A stretch of DNA of 64,000 nt, taken from NCBI GenBank assembly GCA_025210455.1, contig JAOARQ010000050.1:62001-126000 (forward strand). Direction: 5' to 3'. Position numbers and translations under genes: made by a program. The notes under the pieces are model-generated. The model made no database searches. It had not been told where the DNA came from and saw only the letters and a program-made list of their open reading frames with translations. This stretch comes from Pelagimonas sp. (GTDB lineage Bacteria > Pseudomonadota > Alphaproteobacteria > Rhodobacterales > Rhodobacteraceae). Numbering within the stretch: position 1 is the first letter of the stretch; every line of letters starts with the position of its first letter. Of this stretch, positions 35,387 to 44,234 are shown piece by piece.

Positions 35387-35427
35387 AATTAGTGAACATG
35401 TTTAGTAATTTGACTCGTGTCTGTCAA
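35387..35427 (-). promoter_or_regulatory. hpaF promoter with overlapping HpaR operator
   Basis: Bases 35387-35410 form a 24-base palindrome matching its reverse complement at 20 positions, centred on ACATGT. On the minus strand a sigma-70 promoter reads TTGACA (35427-35422), 17-base spacer, TAAACA (35404-35399), so the -10 box lies inside the palindrome. A MarR-family repressor bound here would block hpaF and could also control its own gene, which starts 71 bases away on the other strand. Confidence 0.75.
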
Positions 35428-35480
35428 GAACTTGCTTTGTTAATCTTCCCAATCCCTATCTGACCCTTTAGAAAGGCATC

Positions 35481-35921
35481 ATGACAAAGAACAGCGATCT
35501 CAAAAGCACCGCGCGCTCGCTTCCGATTTCCTTGCTGCGCGCGCGGGAAACCGTCATGGCTCCGGTCAGGGATATGCTCAATGGCATCCACCTGTCCGAA
35601 CAAAAGTGGCGCGTGCTGCGCGTTCTGGATGAACTGGGCGAAGTCGAACAAAGCATCATCGCCAAAGAAGCCTGCCTGCTGCTGCCCAGTCTCACCCGCA
35701 TTCTGCGCAGCATGGAGGCGGACGGCCAGGTCTCACGCCGTCAGGATAGCCAGGACAAACGGCGCACGCTGGTTCAGATCACCGAACAGGGGCGGCAGAT
35801 TCTGGCAGAGAATATGTCGACCTCGCAAGAGATCTATCAAAAGATCGAGGCGCAGATGGGGCGCGAAAAGCTGGAATCCCTGTTGGATCTGCTGGAAGAT
35901 CTGCAAGCAGTGCGTGTTTAA
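35481..35921 (+). CDS. hpaR: HpaR, MarR-family repressor of homoprotocatechuate catabolism
   Basis: 146 residues, winged helix-turn-helix of the MarR family. LSEQKWRVLRVLDELGEVEQ and LLPSLTRILRSMEADGQVSR form the DNA-binding part. The sequence is typical of HpaR and lies divergent from hpaF with a palindromic operator between them. A GC stem-loop follows the stop. Confidence 0.92.
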   Translation: MTKNSDLKSTARSLPISLLRARETVMAPVRDMLNGIHLSEQKWRVLRVLDELGEVEQSIIAKEACLLLPSLTRILRSMEADGQVSRRQDSQDKRRTLVQITEQGRQILAENMSTSQEIYQKIEAQMGREKLESLLDLLEDLQAVRV

Positions 35922-35942
35922 CCCTGCCCTTGGCGGGCAGGG
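35922..35942. terminator. Stem-loop between convergent hpaR and aminotransferase genes
   Basis: CCCTGCCC (35922-35929) pairs perfectly with GGGCAGGG (35935-35942) around a 5-base loop. It fills the 29-base gap between two converging stops, so it may serve both strands. T-runs are weak on both sides. Confidence 0.55.
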
Positions 35943-35950
35943 TCTAAAGA

Positions 35951-37303
35951 TCAGATCGTGCTCAGGCCGGTGTGCAGCGCCGACAGGATCTTGGCCACAT
36001 CCTGCGATGTGATCACCAGCGGCGGTGACAGGATGATGTTGTTTCCAGACACCCGCACCATCACGCCGTCTTCGTAAGCGGCCTTTTGCACCTGCAGCGG
36101 AATATGTTTGGCGATCGGCGCTTTGGTGTCGCGGTCAGACACCAGTTCCAGCGCGCACATCAGCCCTTCGCCACCGCGTACGTCCCCGATAACGTCATAT
36201 TTTTCGGCCAGTTTTTTCAGGCCAGCAAACAGCTCATCGCCGCGCGCGCCAGCGTTTTCCCAGACCCGCAGTCGGTTGATTTCCGATAGCGCGGCCAATG
36301 CGGCGGCTGCCCCAACCGGGTGGCCCGAGTAAGTGTACCCCTGATCAACCGATCCTTTGCCGGTGGTGTCGCTTTCAAAAACCTCTGCGACGGCGCCGGA
36401 GATCATCGCCGCGCCAAAGGGGAAGAACCCATTGGTGATGGCTTTGGCGGTGGTCATGATATCGGGCTGAACCCCCCAATGCCGCGCGCCGCTTTCGCTG
36501 CCGGTGCGGCCAAAGGCGGTGATGATTTCATCTGAGATCAGCAGCACACCATGTTTCGAACAGACGTCACGCACCATGGGCATAAAGCTTTTGTGTGGGG
36601 GGATCACGCCGCCCGCGCCCAGCACGGGCTCCATGATAAAGGCCGCGACGGTGTCGGCCCCCTGAAAGGCGATTTCTGCTTCCAGTGCTTTGACACAAAG
36701 CTGCGCCAGCCGTTCCGGATCGGTTTCGTCAAAGGGGTTGCGATAGGTCCAGGGCGCGGGAATGTGGAAACAGCCGGGCATCATCGGTTCATAAGCGGCG
36801 CGGAATTTCTGATTGCCATTCACCGAGGCGGCCGCGAAATGCGTGCCGTGATAGCCCTGCTTAAGGCTGATGAACTTGGTGCGGCCCGGTTCCCCGCGCA
36901 GCTTGTGATATTGCCGCGCCAGTTTCAGCGCGATTTCAACCGAATCTGATCCGCCCGAGGTATAAAAGGCGCGGGTTAGCCCATCGGGGGCAAAGAACTG
37001 CGCCAGCTCATAGGACAGTTCAATGGCCTTGTCGTTGCTGGTGCCGCGAAACGTGGAATAATAGGGCAGGGCGTTTAGCTGGTCAGCAATCGCCTGTTTC
37101 ACCGGTTCGCAGGAATAGCCAAGATTCACATTCCAAAGACCGCCCACTGCGTCGATGGCCTTGTGTCCGTCGACATCAACAATGCTGACACCTTCACCAC
37201 CGGTCAGAATAGTGGGTGGGTTTTTCTGGCTGTCAGCGGGATGCGCCATGGGGTGCCAGAAAAAGCGGGCATTGTTTTCTTTCAGAAAGTTGGAGTCTTT
37301 CAT
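35951..37303 (-). CDS. Class III omega-aminotransferase
   Basis: 450 residues. GGSDSVEIALKLARQ phosphate site, QGYHGTHFAA, LISDEIITAFGRTG with the PLP Asp, and MTTAKAITNGFFP with the Schiff-base Lys. Related to beta-alanine/omega-amino acid-pyruvate transaminases. It follows the IclR gene by 41 bases on the same strand and is likely co-transcribed with it. The divergent transporter and aldehyde dehydrogenase suggest the operons together import and oxidise an amino- or keto-substituted carboxylate. Confidence 0.9.
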   Translation of the reverse strand: MKDSNFLKENNARFFWHPMAHPADSQKNPPTILTGGEGVSIVDVDGHKAIDAVGGLWNVNLGYSCEPVKQAIADQLNALPYYSTFRGTSNDKAIELSYELAQFFAPDGLTRAFYTSGGSDSVEIALKLARQYHKLRGEPGRTKFISLKQGYHGTHFAAASVNGNQKFRAAYEPMMPGCFHIPAPWTYRNPFDETDPERLAQLCVKALEAEIAFQGADTVAAFIMEPVLGAGGVIPPHKSFMPMVRDVCSKHGVLLISDEIITAFGRTGSESGARHWGVQPDIMTTAKAITNGFFPFGAAMISGAVAEVFESDTTGKGSVDQGYTYSGHPVGAAAALAALSEINRLRVWENAGARGDELFAGLKKLAEKYDVIGDVRGGEGLMCALELVSDRDTKAPIAKHIPLQVQKAAYEDGVMVRVSGNNIILSPPLVITSQDVAKILSALHTGLSTI

Positions 37304-37344
37304 GATACGGTCTCCGGTGGGGTGCTCCAGCGCAGCGCTTTGGG

Positions 37345-38139
37345 CTATTCGTGGAACTCGGGTGGAAAATTATCGGGTGACTGGCCGCCAAAACAGGCGG
37401 TAAGATCCTCTGAGAGCGCGCGCAGCGTGGTCAGAATTCTGGGCCGCAGCGTGTCAGTCGCGCGGCTTTCGGGCACGGCAATGGCGATGGTGCCAAGGGC
37501 GATCTGGTCAATGCCAAAAATCGGCGCGGCAAAGCCAAAGACACCTTCTTCGAAACTGCCGTTACTATTTGACCACCCCTGAGTTTTCACTTTGTCCACA
37601 AGGCTGCGCAGCTTGTCGGGGTCGACAACGGTTTCAGGGGTGAACTGTTCAAGCGGGGTGGATTCCAGACGCTCCAGCAATCTGGACGGGCCAAAGGCCA
37701 GCATAGAAAGGCCCGAAGCCGTTGCATTGATGGGCATGACTTCGCTGGGGTCCAGGCTGACGCGCACGCTGTGTTTTGTGGTCTCAACCACGGCGGCGGT
37801 ATTGATCACATCCCGTTCCAAAAGAGACAGGTGCAGACTTTCGCCAATGCTTTGCATCGCCAGCCGCATCCTGGCGCGTGCGCTTTCCAGCCCCGGATTT
37901 GCGATTTCACGCAGGGCAGCCAGCCGCAGGGCAGCGGGGCCAACCATATAAGATTTGGACTGTGGATTCTGTTCGATCAACCCGAATTCTTCGAGTGCTC
38001 GCAGGTGGCGCAGGGCGGTGGCCTTATTGATTCCGCTCAGCCGCGCGAATTCACTCAGGCCGATTTCGGGTCTGGATCCAGAAAAACAATCTAGCATTTT
38101 CAGCGCATTAAGGGCGGATCCCATGTGCGTGCTCTCCAT
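37345..38139 (-). CDS. IclR-family transcription regulator
   Basis: 264 residues. N-terminal winged helix (LSEFARLSGINKATALRHLRALEEFGLIEQ) and C-terminal IclR ligand domain from about residue 80. It is transcribed away from tctCBA with two inverted repeats in the gap, and upstream of the aminotransferase on its own strand, so it probably controls both units. Confidence 0.9.
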   Translation of the reverse strand: MESTHMGSALNALKMLDCFSGSRPEIGLSEFARLSGINKATALRHLRALEEFGLIEQNPQSKSYMVGPAALRLAALREIANPGLESARARMRLAMQSIGESLHLSLLERDVINTAAVVETTKHSVRVSLDPSEVMPINATASGLSMLAFGPSRLLERLESTPLEQFTPETVVDPDKLRSLVDKVKTQGWSNSNGSFEEGVFGFAAPIFGIDQIALGTIAIAVPESRATDTLRPRILTTLRALSEDLTACFGGQSPDNFPPEFHE

Positions 38140-38153
38140 TGATGACAGAAAAC

Positions 38154-38214
38154 TTGACAGAATAAACTTAACAAAGCAAGATATTTCTTGCTAACACGGT
38201 TCATATATTGAACC
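38154..38214. promoter_or_regulatory. Two inverted repeats between iclR and tctC (probable operators)
   Basis: AGCAAGA-N4-TCTTGCT at 38175-38192 and GGTTCA-N5-TGAACC at 38198-38214 are perfect inverted repeats in the 93-base divergent gap. A TTGACA hexamer lies at 38154-38159, so the first repeat would cover the -10 area of a tctC promoter. IclR proteins bind such palindromes; which repeat serves which direction cannot be told. Confidence 0.65.
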
Positions 38215-38232
38215 ACACACTGGGAGGTGTAA

Positions 38233-39162
38233 ATGAAGAAGTTTCTCGCTGCCGCTGTGATGGCGGTCTCTGCAACAGCAGCTCTGGCCGAATATCCTGA
38301 AAAGCCTGTGTCCTTTGTTGTTCCATGGCCTCCGGGTGATCTGGAAGACGTGCTGACCCGCCTGATCGCGGATGAATTTCAGGCCATGTATGGTGTGCCT
38401 GCGGCGGTCGTGAATAAGCCCGGCGGCGGCGGTGGCCCGTTCCCCGGCGCGGTTGAAGTGGCAACTGCCCCGGCTGATGGCTATACGGTTGGGTCTTTCG
38501 TGACTGATGTGCCGATTGGTGGCCCGCAGATCGGCATCCCTGAACTCAGCCCGAACCCCTTTGAGCCCATCGGCATTTTCATGACCTATCCCTTTGTGAT
38601 TGCTGCCAGCAAAGAGGCGCCTTTCCAAAGCTGGCAGGAACTGGCCGCGCATGGCAAAGACAACGATGTGGCGCTTGGCCACTTTGGGTCCTTCCTGCCC
38701 CCGACCCAGGTGACCTTTACCGCGGCGATCCAGTCGGGGTTCGATTTCGCCAGCGAAGCCGCCTTTGACGCGCTGGATTGCAACACGCTGGCGTCAGGCG
38801 ATGTGGATGTGATCAACACCACGTTGCAGCTGATCCTGCCTTGCATGGATAAGGTCAATGTGCTGGCCTCGATCGGCAATGAACGTATCGGCCTTACCCC
38901 AGATGCGCCCACGGTGGCCGAAATGCACCCTGAGCTGAATCTGGCGCTGTGGAACGGTCTGTTTGTCCACAAAGATGTGCCTGCGGATGCGCGTGAAAAG
39001 ATCGCCGCCGCTGCGCAAAAAGCGCTTCAGTCTGACAAGGCGCAGAACCTGATCGGTGAAACCGGCGTGTTGATCTACTGGCAGAACGCAGAGGATGCGA
39101 CTGCTCAGATCGAAGCAGACACCAAAACCGTTGGCAAGATCGCTGAGATCTTGGGCGAATAA
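38233..39162 (+). CDS. tctC: TctC/Bug-family periplasmic binding protein of a TTT transporter
   Basis: 309 residues, Sec signal peptide KKFLAAAVMAVSATAALA. Bug-type fold: EKPVSFVVPWPPGDLEDVLTR with the usual GG(x)D loop changed to PGDLED, followed by KPGGGGG. GGAGG lies before the ATG. Binds a carboxylate in the periplasm for the TctAB channel encoded next. The large stem-loop after its stop probably keeps its message in excess. Confidence 0.9.
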   Translation: MKKFLAAAVMAVSATAALAEYPEKPVSFVVPWPPGDLEDVLTRLIADEFQAMYGVPAAVVNKPGGGGGPFPGAVEVATAPADGYTVGSFVTDVPIGGPQIGIPELSPNPFEPIGIFMTYPFVIAASKEAPFQSWQELAAHGKDNDVALGHFGSFLPPTQVTFTAAIQSGFDFASEAAFDALDCNTLASGDVDVINTTLQLILPCMDKVNVLASIGNERIGLTPDAPTVAEMHPELNLALWNGLFVHKDVPADAREKIAAAAQKALQSDKAQNLIGETGVLIYWQNAEDATAQIEADTKTVGKIAEILGE

Positions 39163-39171
39163 ATCCAGATC

Positions 39172-39202
39172 GGGGCGCGGGACCGCAGGTTTTCCGCGCC
39201 CC
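39172..39202 (+). promoter_or_regulatory. Intercistronic stem-loop between tctC and tctB
   Basis: GGGGCGCGG (39172-39180) pairs perfectly with CCGCGCCCC (39194-39202). Position just after a binding-protein gene suggests message stabilisation or partial termination. Confidence 0.55.
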
Positions 39203-39225
39203 TGTTCTAATCGGGGAGGACAGCC

Positions 39226-39762
39226 ATGATCGCCAAAACACTGCAGGATATGTTCAAACGATATCGCCGCCCGGGCGATGTGGTTTTTGCGGTCTTATTT
39301 CTGGCTTTTTCGGTTTTCCTTCTGTCGCAACTTGGGGAACAGACCAAGGTTGTGCGGCGCACCAAATGGTTTGCCCAGCCGGGGCTTTGGCCCACGATCG
39401 GGGTCTGGGGCATGGTGGTGTTCAGCTTTCTGCATTGGCTCAGCTCTGCGATGTCGGAACGGATCAGCGGCCGCTGGACCGAAGTCAGCGTCTGGGTGCG
39501 TTCCTTTGAATATGTTGCTTACTTTCTGATCTACGTTTTGCTGGTGCCACAGCTTGGATATCTGCCCTCAACAATGCTGTTTGCGGTGTTCCTGACCTTG
39601 CGCGCGGGGTTTCGCGGATCGGGCGCGGTGGCGATTGCGGCGTTGTTTGGCTTTGCCGTCACCATTGTGTTTCGCGGGTTTTTGCAGGTCAAAATCCCGG
39701 CCGGCGCGCTTTACGATTATCTTCCCGATTTCATCCGCGCCTTTGCGCTGACCTATCTGTAA
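39226..39762 (+). CDS. tctB: TctB-family small membrane subunit of TTT transporter
   Basis: 178 residues with four hydrophobic segments: VVFAVLFLAFSVFLLSQL, a Trp-rich helix near WPTIGVWGMVVFSFL, VAYFLIYVLLVPQLGYLPST and the C-terminal VAIAALFGFAVTIVF. Low sequence identity is normal in this family; assignment rests on topology and position between tctC and tctA. Confidence 0.85.
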   Translation: MIAKTLQDMFKRYRRPGDVVFAVLFLAFSVFLLSQLGEQTKVVRRTKWFAQPGLWPTIGVWGMVVFSFLHWLSSAMSERISGRWTEVSVWVRSFEYVAYFLIYVLLVPQLGYLPSTMLFAVFLTLRAGFRGSGAVAIAALFGFAVTIVFRGFLQVKIPAGALYDYLPDFIRAFALTYL

Positions 39763-39771
39763 GAGGCTGTT

Positions 39772-41304
39772 ATGGAAACGCTTTTGTCCGGAATTTCCAT
39801 TCTGCTGCAATGGCAGGTGATCGTTGCGCTGATCATCGGTTCGGTGGGCGGGGTTATTATCGGGGCGCTGCCCGGAGTTGGAGCGGCGGTGGCAATTGCC
39901 ATCTTGCTGCCAGCGACCTTTTCGTTTGATCCCATCGTGGGGCTGACGCTGCTGCTGGGGATTTACGGATCGTCGATGTATGGCGGCGCTATTCCGGCGA
40001 TTTTGATCAATACACCGGGCACTGCCGTGAATGCCCTGACAACCTATGACGGCTATCCCATGACCAAGCGCGGGCAGGGCCATCGCGCGCTGTCGCTGGC
40101 CTATTCGGCCTCGTTCTTTGGTGGGATTTTCGCCATTATCTGCCTGATGGTGCTTTCACCGGTGCTGGCGCTGGTGGCGCCACACTTTGGCAGCCGCGAA
40201 ATTTTCCTGGCTGCTTTGCTGGGCATTGTTCTGGTGGTCTTGGCGCATCGCGGACAGATTTTTGCTGCTGGAATGCTGGCCGCCTTTGGGATTTTCCTCA
40301 ACACTGTGGGGCTTGAACCGGTCAAATACACCCGCCGCTTTACCTTTGATCAAAGCTGGCTTGCGTCTGGCATTGATCTGATTGTGGTGGTGCTGGGGCT
40401 TTTTGCCATCAGTCAGGCGTTTTTGCTGCTGCTGGAAAAAAACCACGCGCCCGAAGATACCCATGTAAACGGCAATATGTTTGCCGGCCTCAAAGAACTG
40501 CTGGGCCTGAAACGCATTGCGACGGTTTCTTCTAGTATTGGGGTCTTTATGGGGATGGTGCCGGGCACGGGTGAATTCACATCGCAGTTTTTATCTTACA
40601 CCTATGCACAGAAAACCTCGAAAGAGCCCGAGAAATTCGGTGATGGTTCACCCGAAGGGCTGGTGGCCTCTGAGGCGGCGAACAATGCGGTGCCCGGTGC
40701 GGCGATGATCCCGCTGCTGGCGCTGGGGATCCCCGGCGAAGCCCTGACGGCGATGATGCTTTCGGTCTTTTATGTGCACAATGTGATCCCCGGCCCGCAG
40801 CTGTTCGAAAACCAGATGGATTTCGTGATGGCGCTATATATGGCGCTGATCCTGCTGAATGTGATCGTGCTGGTTTTCCTACTGTTTTCGACCAATCTGC
40901 TGCTGAAGATCATCCAGATCCCAACCCGTTTTCTGGGGGTGATGATCCTTATTCTGGCCTTTGTCGGGGTTTATAGCCTGCGCAATTCGATCACGGATTG
41001 TGCGATTGCGGCAGGTTTTGGTGTCTTTGGTCTGATCCTTAAGCGGCTGGATCTGCCGATTGTGCCAATCATTCTGGGCATGGTGCTGGGGGGCATCATG
41101 GAAACCAAACTGCGCAGCGCAATGGCGCGGGTGAAAACACCGCTTGATTTCATCGACCGCCCGATCGCGGCCATCCTGTTTGGGATGATTGTTCTGGTGC
41201 TGATCCTGCACTTCCGCACGCTTTACTATGAATTCAAAAACAAACTGAAACCGGAACCAAATCTGCCCCCAGTGGATTCCGACCATCCGAACCAGCAAGG
41301 ATAA
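39772..41304 (+). CDS. tctA: TctA-family large membrane subunit of TTT transporter
   Basis: 510 residues, about 12 membrane helices. Family marks: GALPGVGAAVAIAILLP near residue 30 and the internal repeat PGTGEFTSQFLSY, plus IPAILINTPGTAVNALTTYDGYPM and PEGLVASEAANNAVPGAAMIPLLALGIPG. Proton- or sodium-coupled import of a carboxylate delivered by TctC. Confidence 0.93.
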   Translation: METLLSGISILLQWQVIVALIIGSVGGVIIGALPGVGAAVAIAILLPATFSFDPIVGLTLLLGIYGSSMYGGAIPAILINTPGTAVNALTTYDGYPMTKRGQGHRALSLAYSASFFGGIFAIICLMVLSPVLALVAPHFGSREIFLAALLGIVLVVLAHRGQIFAAGMLAAFGIFLNTVGLEPVKYTRRFTFDQSWLASGIDLIVVVLGLFAISQAFLLLLEKNHAPEDTHVNGNMFAGLKELLGLKRIATVSSSIGVFMGMVPGTGEFTSQFLSYTYAQKTSKEPEKFGDGSPEGLVASEAANNAVPGAAMIPLLALGIPGEALTAMMLSVFYVHNVIPGPQLFENQMDFVMALYMALILLNVIVLVFLLFSTNLLLKIIQIPTRFLGVMILILAFVGVYSLRNSITDCAIAAGFGVFGLILKRLDLPIVPIILGMVLGGIMETKLRSAMARVKTPLDFIDRPIAAILFGMIVLVLILHFRTLYYEFKNKLKPEPNLPPVDSDHPNQQG

Positions 41305-41310
41305 GACCCC

Positions 41311-42795
41311 ATGGATCAAACTGCCATTGACGCGCTGCGCAGCCAATCTGTTCCGGCCCGCTCACATCTGATCGACGGGCGCAGTCAGGCCGCAAGCACC
41401 GGGGCGCAGCTGGATGTGATTTCACCGATTGACGGGCAGGTTCTGACCCAGATCGCTGAAGGCACACCTGACGACATGGAGCGCGCCATTGCTTCGGCCC
41501 GAACGGCTTTTGAGGATGGGCGCTGGTCTCGTCAGGCCCCGGCGGCGCGTAAAAAGGTGCTGATCAAACTGGCCGAGCTGATTGAAAAACACGCGCTAGA
41601 GCTGGCGGTTCTGGGCGTGCGCGACAACGGCACAGAAATCGGTATGGCGATGAAGGCGGAACCCATGTCCGCTGCAGGCACCTTTCGCTATTACGGCGAG
41701 GCCATTGATAAGATCTATGGCCAGATCGCGCCCACAGCGGAAAACGTTTTGGGGCTGGTACATCACGCGCCGGTAGGTGTGGTGGGGGCGATTGTGCCCT
41801 GGAACATGCCAATGATGATTGGTGCATGGAAGATCGCCCCGGCGCTGGCAGCTGGCAACTCGGTGGTGCTGAAACCCGCTGAATCGGCTTCGCTGAGCCT
41901 GCTGCGCATGGCTGAGCTGGCGCTTGAGGCCGGGGTGCCAGAAGGGGTGCTGAACGTGGTGACCGGCAAGGGTAGCGTCGTGGGTGAAACGCTTGCGCTG
42001 TCGATGGATGTGGACATCATGGTTTTCACCGGGTCAGGTGCCACCGGGCGGCGCCTTCTGGAATATTCTGCGCGCTCAAATCTGAAACGCTGCTATCTGG
42101 AGCTGGGTGGCAAATCCCCCAATGTCGTATTTAACGATGCTGCGGATCTGGCGCAGGCGGCCAAGGTTTCGGCGGCGGGGATCTTCCGGAATTCGGGGCA
42201 GATCTGTGTCGCGGGATCGCGGCTGCTGGTGCAGGAAGACATTCATGATGACTTTGTCGCTGAGATCGTCAAACAGGCCAAAGCTTTCCGCGTGGGGGAC
42301 CCGCTGGATCTGAGCACGCAGATCGGCGCGGTGCATTCACAGGCCGAGCTGGACAGCAATCTCGATTTCGTTTCCCAAGCCGAGGCGGACGGGGCTGAGC
42401 GCCGTACCGGCGGCACCCGCATTCTGGCGGACACCGGGGGATACTATATGGCACCCACTGTCATGACAGGTGTGAAACCCACCGATAACCTGTTTCGCAA
42501 CGAAGTCTTTGGCCCGGTTCTGGCCGTCACCCCTTTCAAGACCGAAGAAGAGGCGCTGCGTCTTGCCAATGACAGTGTCTATGGGTTGGCTGCCGGTGTC
42601 TGGACATCCAACCTGAGCCGCGCCCACCGTATGGTCGCAGGGATCCGCGCGGGGGTGGTGCATGTGAACACCTATGGCGGTGCGGATGGCACCGTGCCTT
42701 TGGGGGGCGTGAAACAATCGGGCAATGGTCATGACAAATCGCTGCATGCGATGGAGAAATATTTCGATCTGAAAACAGCCTGGATCCAGCTGTAA
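41311..42795 (+). CDS. Aldehyde dehydrogenase
   Basis: 494 residues, superfamily motifs IVPWNMPMMIGAWK, LELGGKSPNVVF (Glu) and NSGQICVAGSRL (Cys). The gene begins 6 bases after tctA, in the same operon. It resembles gamma-glutamyl-gamma-aminobutyraldehyde (PuuC) and similar broad-range enzymes. With the divergent aminotransferase it could oxidise a semialdehyde made from an omega-amino acid. Confidence 0.9.
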   Translation: MDQTAIDALRSQSVPARSHLIDGRSQAASTGAQLDVISPIDGQVLTQIAEGTPDDMERAIASARTAFEDGRWSRQAPAARKKVLIKLAELIEKHALELAVLGVRDNGTEIGMAMKAEPMSAAGTFRYYGEAIDKIYGQIAPTAENVLGLVHHAPVGVVGAIVPWNMPMMIGAWKIAPALAAGNSVVLKPAESASLSLLRMAELALEAGVPEGVLNVVTGKGSVVGETLALSMDVDIMVFTGSGATGRRLLEYSARSNLKRCYLELGGKSPNVVFNDAADLAQAAKVSAAGIFRNSGQICVAGSRLLVQEDIHDDFVAEIVKQAKAFRVGDPLDLSTQIGAVHSQAELDSNLDFVSQAEADGAERRTGGTRILADTGGYYMAPTVMTGVKPTDNLFRNEVFGPVLAVTPFKTEEEALRLANDSVYGLAAGVWTSNLSRAHRMVAGIRAGVVHVNTYGGADGTVPLGGVKQSGNGHDKSLHAMEKYFDLKTAWIQL

Positions 42796-42821
42796 GACGA
42801 TCACAAGGGAGGAGAGAAACC

Positions 42822-44054
42822 GTGGGCGACAAGAGAATTTTGCTGATCGGCACCTATGACACCAAAGACCCGGAAATGCGCTATATCGAAGAGCGTATTC
42901 TAGCGCAGGGCGGCGAGGTGCTGACCATGGATGTTTCCGTTTTGGGGAATCCCGCGCAGCCCACGGATATTTCGAAACATGATGTGGCTGCCGCCGGTGG
43001 GATGACCATCGAACAGGTCATCGCGCAGGGCGATGAAAACAAAGCCTTCCGGGTGATGTCGCGCGGGGCTGCCAAAGTGGTGGCGCAGGCCTATGCTGAG
43101 GGGCGCTTTGACGCCATGCTGGCCACGGGTGGCACGATGGGCACGGATCTGGCGCTGGACTGTGCGCAGGCCCTGCCGATGGGTGTGCCCAAATACATCG
43201 TATCGACCGTCAGCTTTTCCCCTCTGATACCGCCACACCGGCTGGCCCCTGATATTCAGATGATCCTTTGGGCCGGGGGGCTGTACGGGATGAATTCGGT
43301 CTGCCGCTCATCGCTGAGCCAAGCCGCCGGTGCGGTTCTTGGGGCGGCCCGCGCGGTTGAGGCCCCCAGGAGGGATCGACCAATGATTGGCATGACCTCG
43401 CTTGGATCTTCTTGTCTGCGCTATATGAAAACCCTGAAACCTGCGCTGGAAGATCGCGGCTTTGAGGTGGCAGTGTTCCATTCCACGGGCATGGGCGGCA
43501 TGGCCTTTGAAAAGCTGGCCAGTGAGGGCGCATTCTGCTGTGTCATGGATTTCTGCATGCAGGAGTTCGCCAATATGCTTGCCGGGTCGCTGGTCTCTTC
43601 GGGCGAAGATCGTCTGACCAATGCGGGCCGGGCTGGGGTGCCGCAAATGGTGGCCCCCGGCGCACTGGATCTGCTGGATTTCGCGGGCTGGCAGGACATC
43701 CCCGCTACCTATGCGGACCGCCCGTTTCACGAACATAATCGCCTGATCAAAAGCGCAGTGTTCAATGCCGAAGAGCGCCGCAATGGCATCGCTGAAATGG
43801 CCAAGCGCCTGCAAGAGGCCACCGGCCCCACGCATTTCTTCCTGCCCACTGGCGGCATTGAAGAATGGGACCGCCCAGGGCAAGAGGCGCATGATGCCGA
43901 AGCCCTCGCAGCCACTGTCGCCGCCGCGCGTGAAATCATTCCGACCGTCACACAAATGACCGAGGTTGACGCGCATATCAACGATGCTGCCTTCTGCGAG
44001 GCGGTGTTGCAGCTGTTCGATCACTGGGTCGCAGAAGGCATCGTTAAAACATAG
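42822..44054 (+). CDS. UPF0261 / Tm-1-like ATP-binding protein
   Basis: 410 residues, GTG start with GGGAGGAG upstream. RILLIGTYDTKDPEMRYIEE at the N-terminus and LATGGTMGTDLALDCAQALP match UPF0261, the bacterial relatives of the N-terminal domain of plant virus-resistance protein Tm-1; a second half starts IGMTSLGSSCLRYMK. Family members often sit beside a TIM-barrel gene annotated as phosphoenolpyruvate hydrolase-like; no such gene is seen here. Biochemical role unknown. Confidence 0.85.
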   Translation: MGDKRILLIGTYDTKDPEMRYIEERILAQGGEVLTMDVSVLGNPAQPTDISKHDVAAAGGMTIEQVIAQGDENKAFRVMSRGAAKVVAQAYAEGRFDAMLATGGTMGTDLALDCAQALPMGVPKYIVSTVSFSPLIPPHRLAPDIQMILWAGGLYGMNSVCRSSLSQAAGAVLGAARAVEAPRRDRPMIGMTSLGSSCLRYMKTLKPALEDRGFEVAVFHSTGMGGMAFEKLASEGAFCCVMDFCMQEFANMLAGSLVSSGEDRLTNAGRAGVPQMVAPGALDLLDFAGWQDIPATYADRPFHEHNRLIKSAVFNAEERRNGIAEMAKRLQEATGPTHFFLPTGGIEEWDRPGQEAHDAEALAATVAAAREIIPTVTQMTEVDAHINDAAFCEAVLQLFDHWVAEGIVKT

Positions 44055-44068
44055 GGCCGTTCCCGATA

Positions 44069-44107
44069 CCAAAGGCACCAGATCACTGCGCTGCCTTTGG
44101 CTATTTT
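44069..44107 (+). terminator. Terminator after the UPF0261 gene
   Basis: CCAAAGGCA (44069-44077) pairs perfectly with TGCCTTTGG (44092-44100), then CTATTTT. Position 15 bases after the stop fits the end of the tct operon. Confidence 0.7.
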
Positions 44108-44160
44108 CCATAATTTTTTCCGATGAGTATGAGCATTAAATAATATTTTCCGAGAGCATC
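44103..44160. promoter_or_regulatory. AT-rich promoter region with repeated TTTTCC motifs
   Basis: ATTTTCCATA at 44103-44112 is followed by TTTTTTCCGATGAG and by ATATTTTCCGAGAG about 40 bases later. ATTTTCCATA also occurs before the second tct operon at 49386-49395. The region stands out as AT-rich against its surroundings and precedes the acyl-CoA ligase gene. Shared regulator binding is inferred. Confidence 0.4.
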
Positions 44161-44234
44161 CTGCTTTCTTAAACTCGCATCCAACTGAATTTCGCCAGTC
44201 AGAGAGACTGCTGGTCAGATGTGAGGATGCTGAT

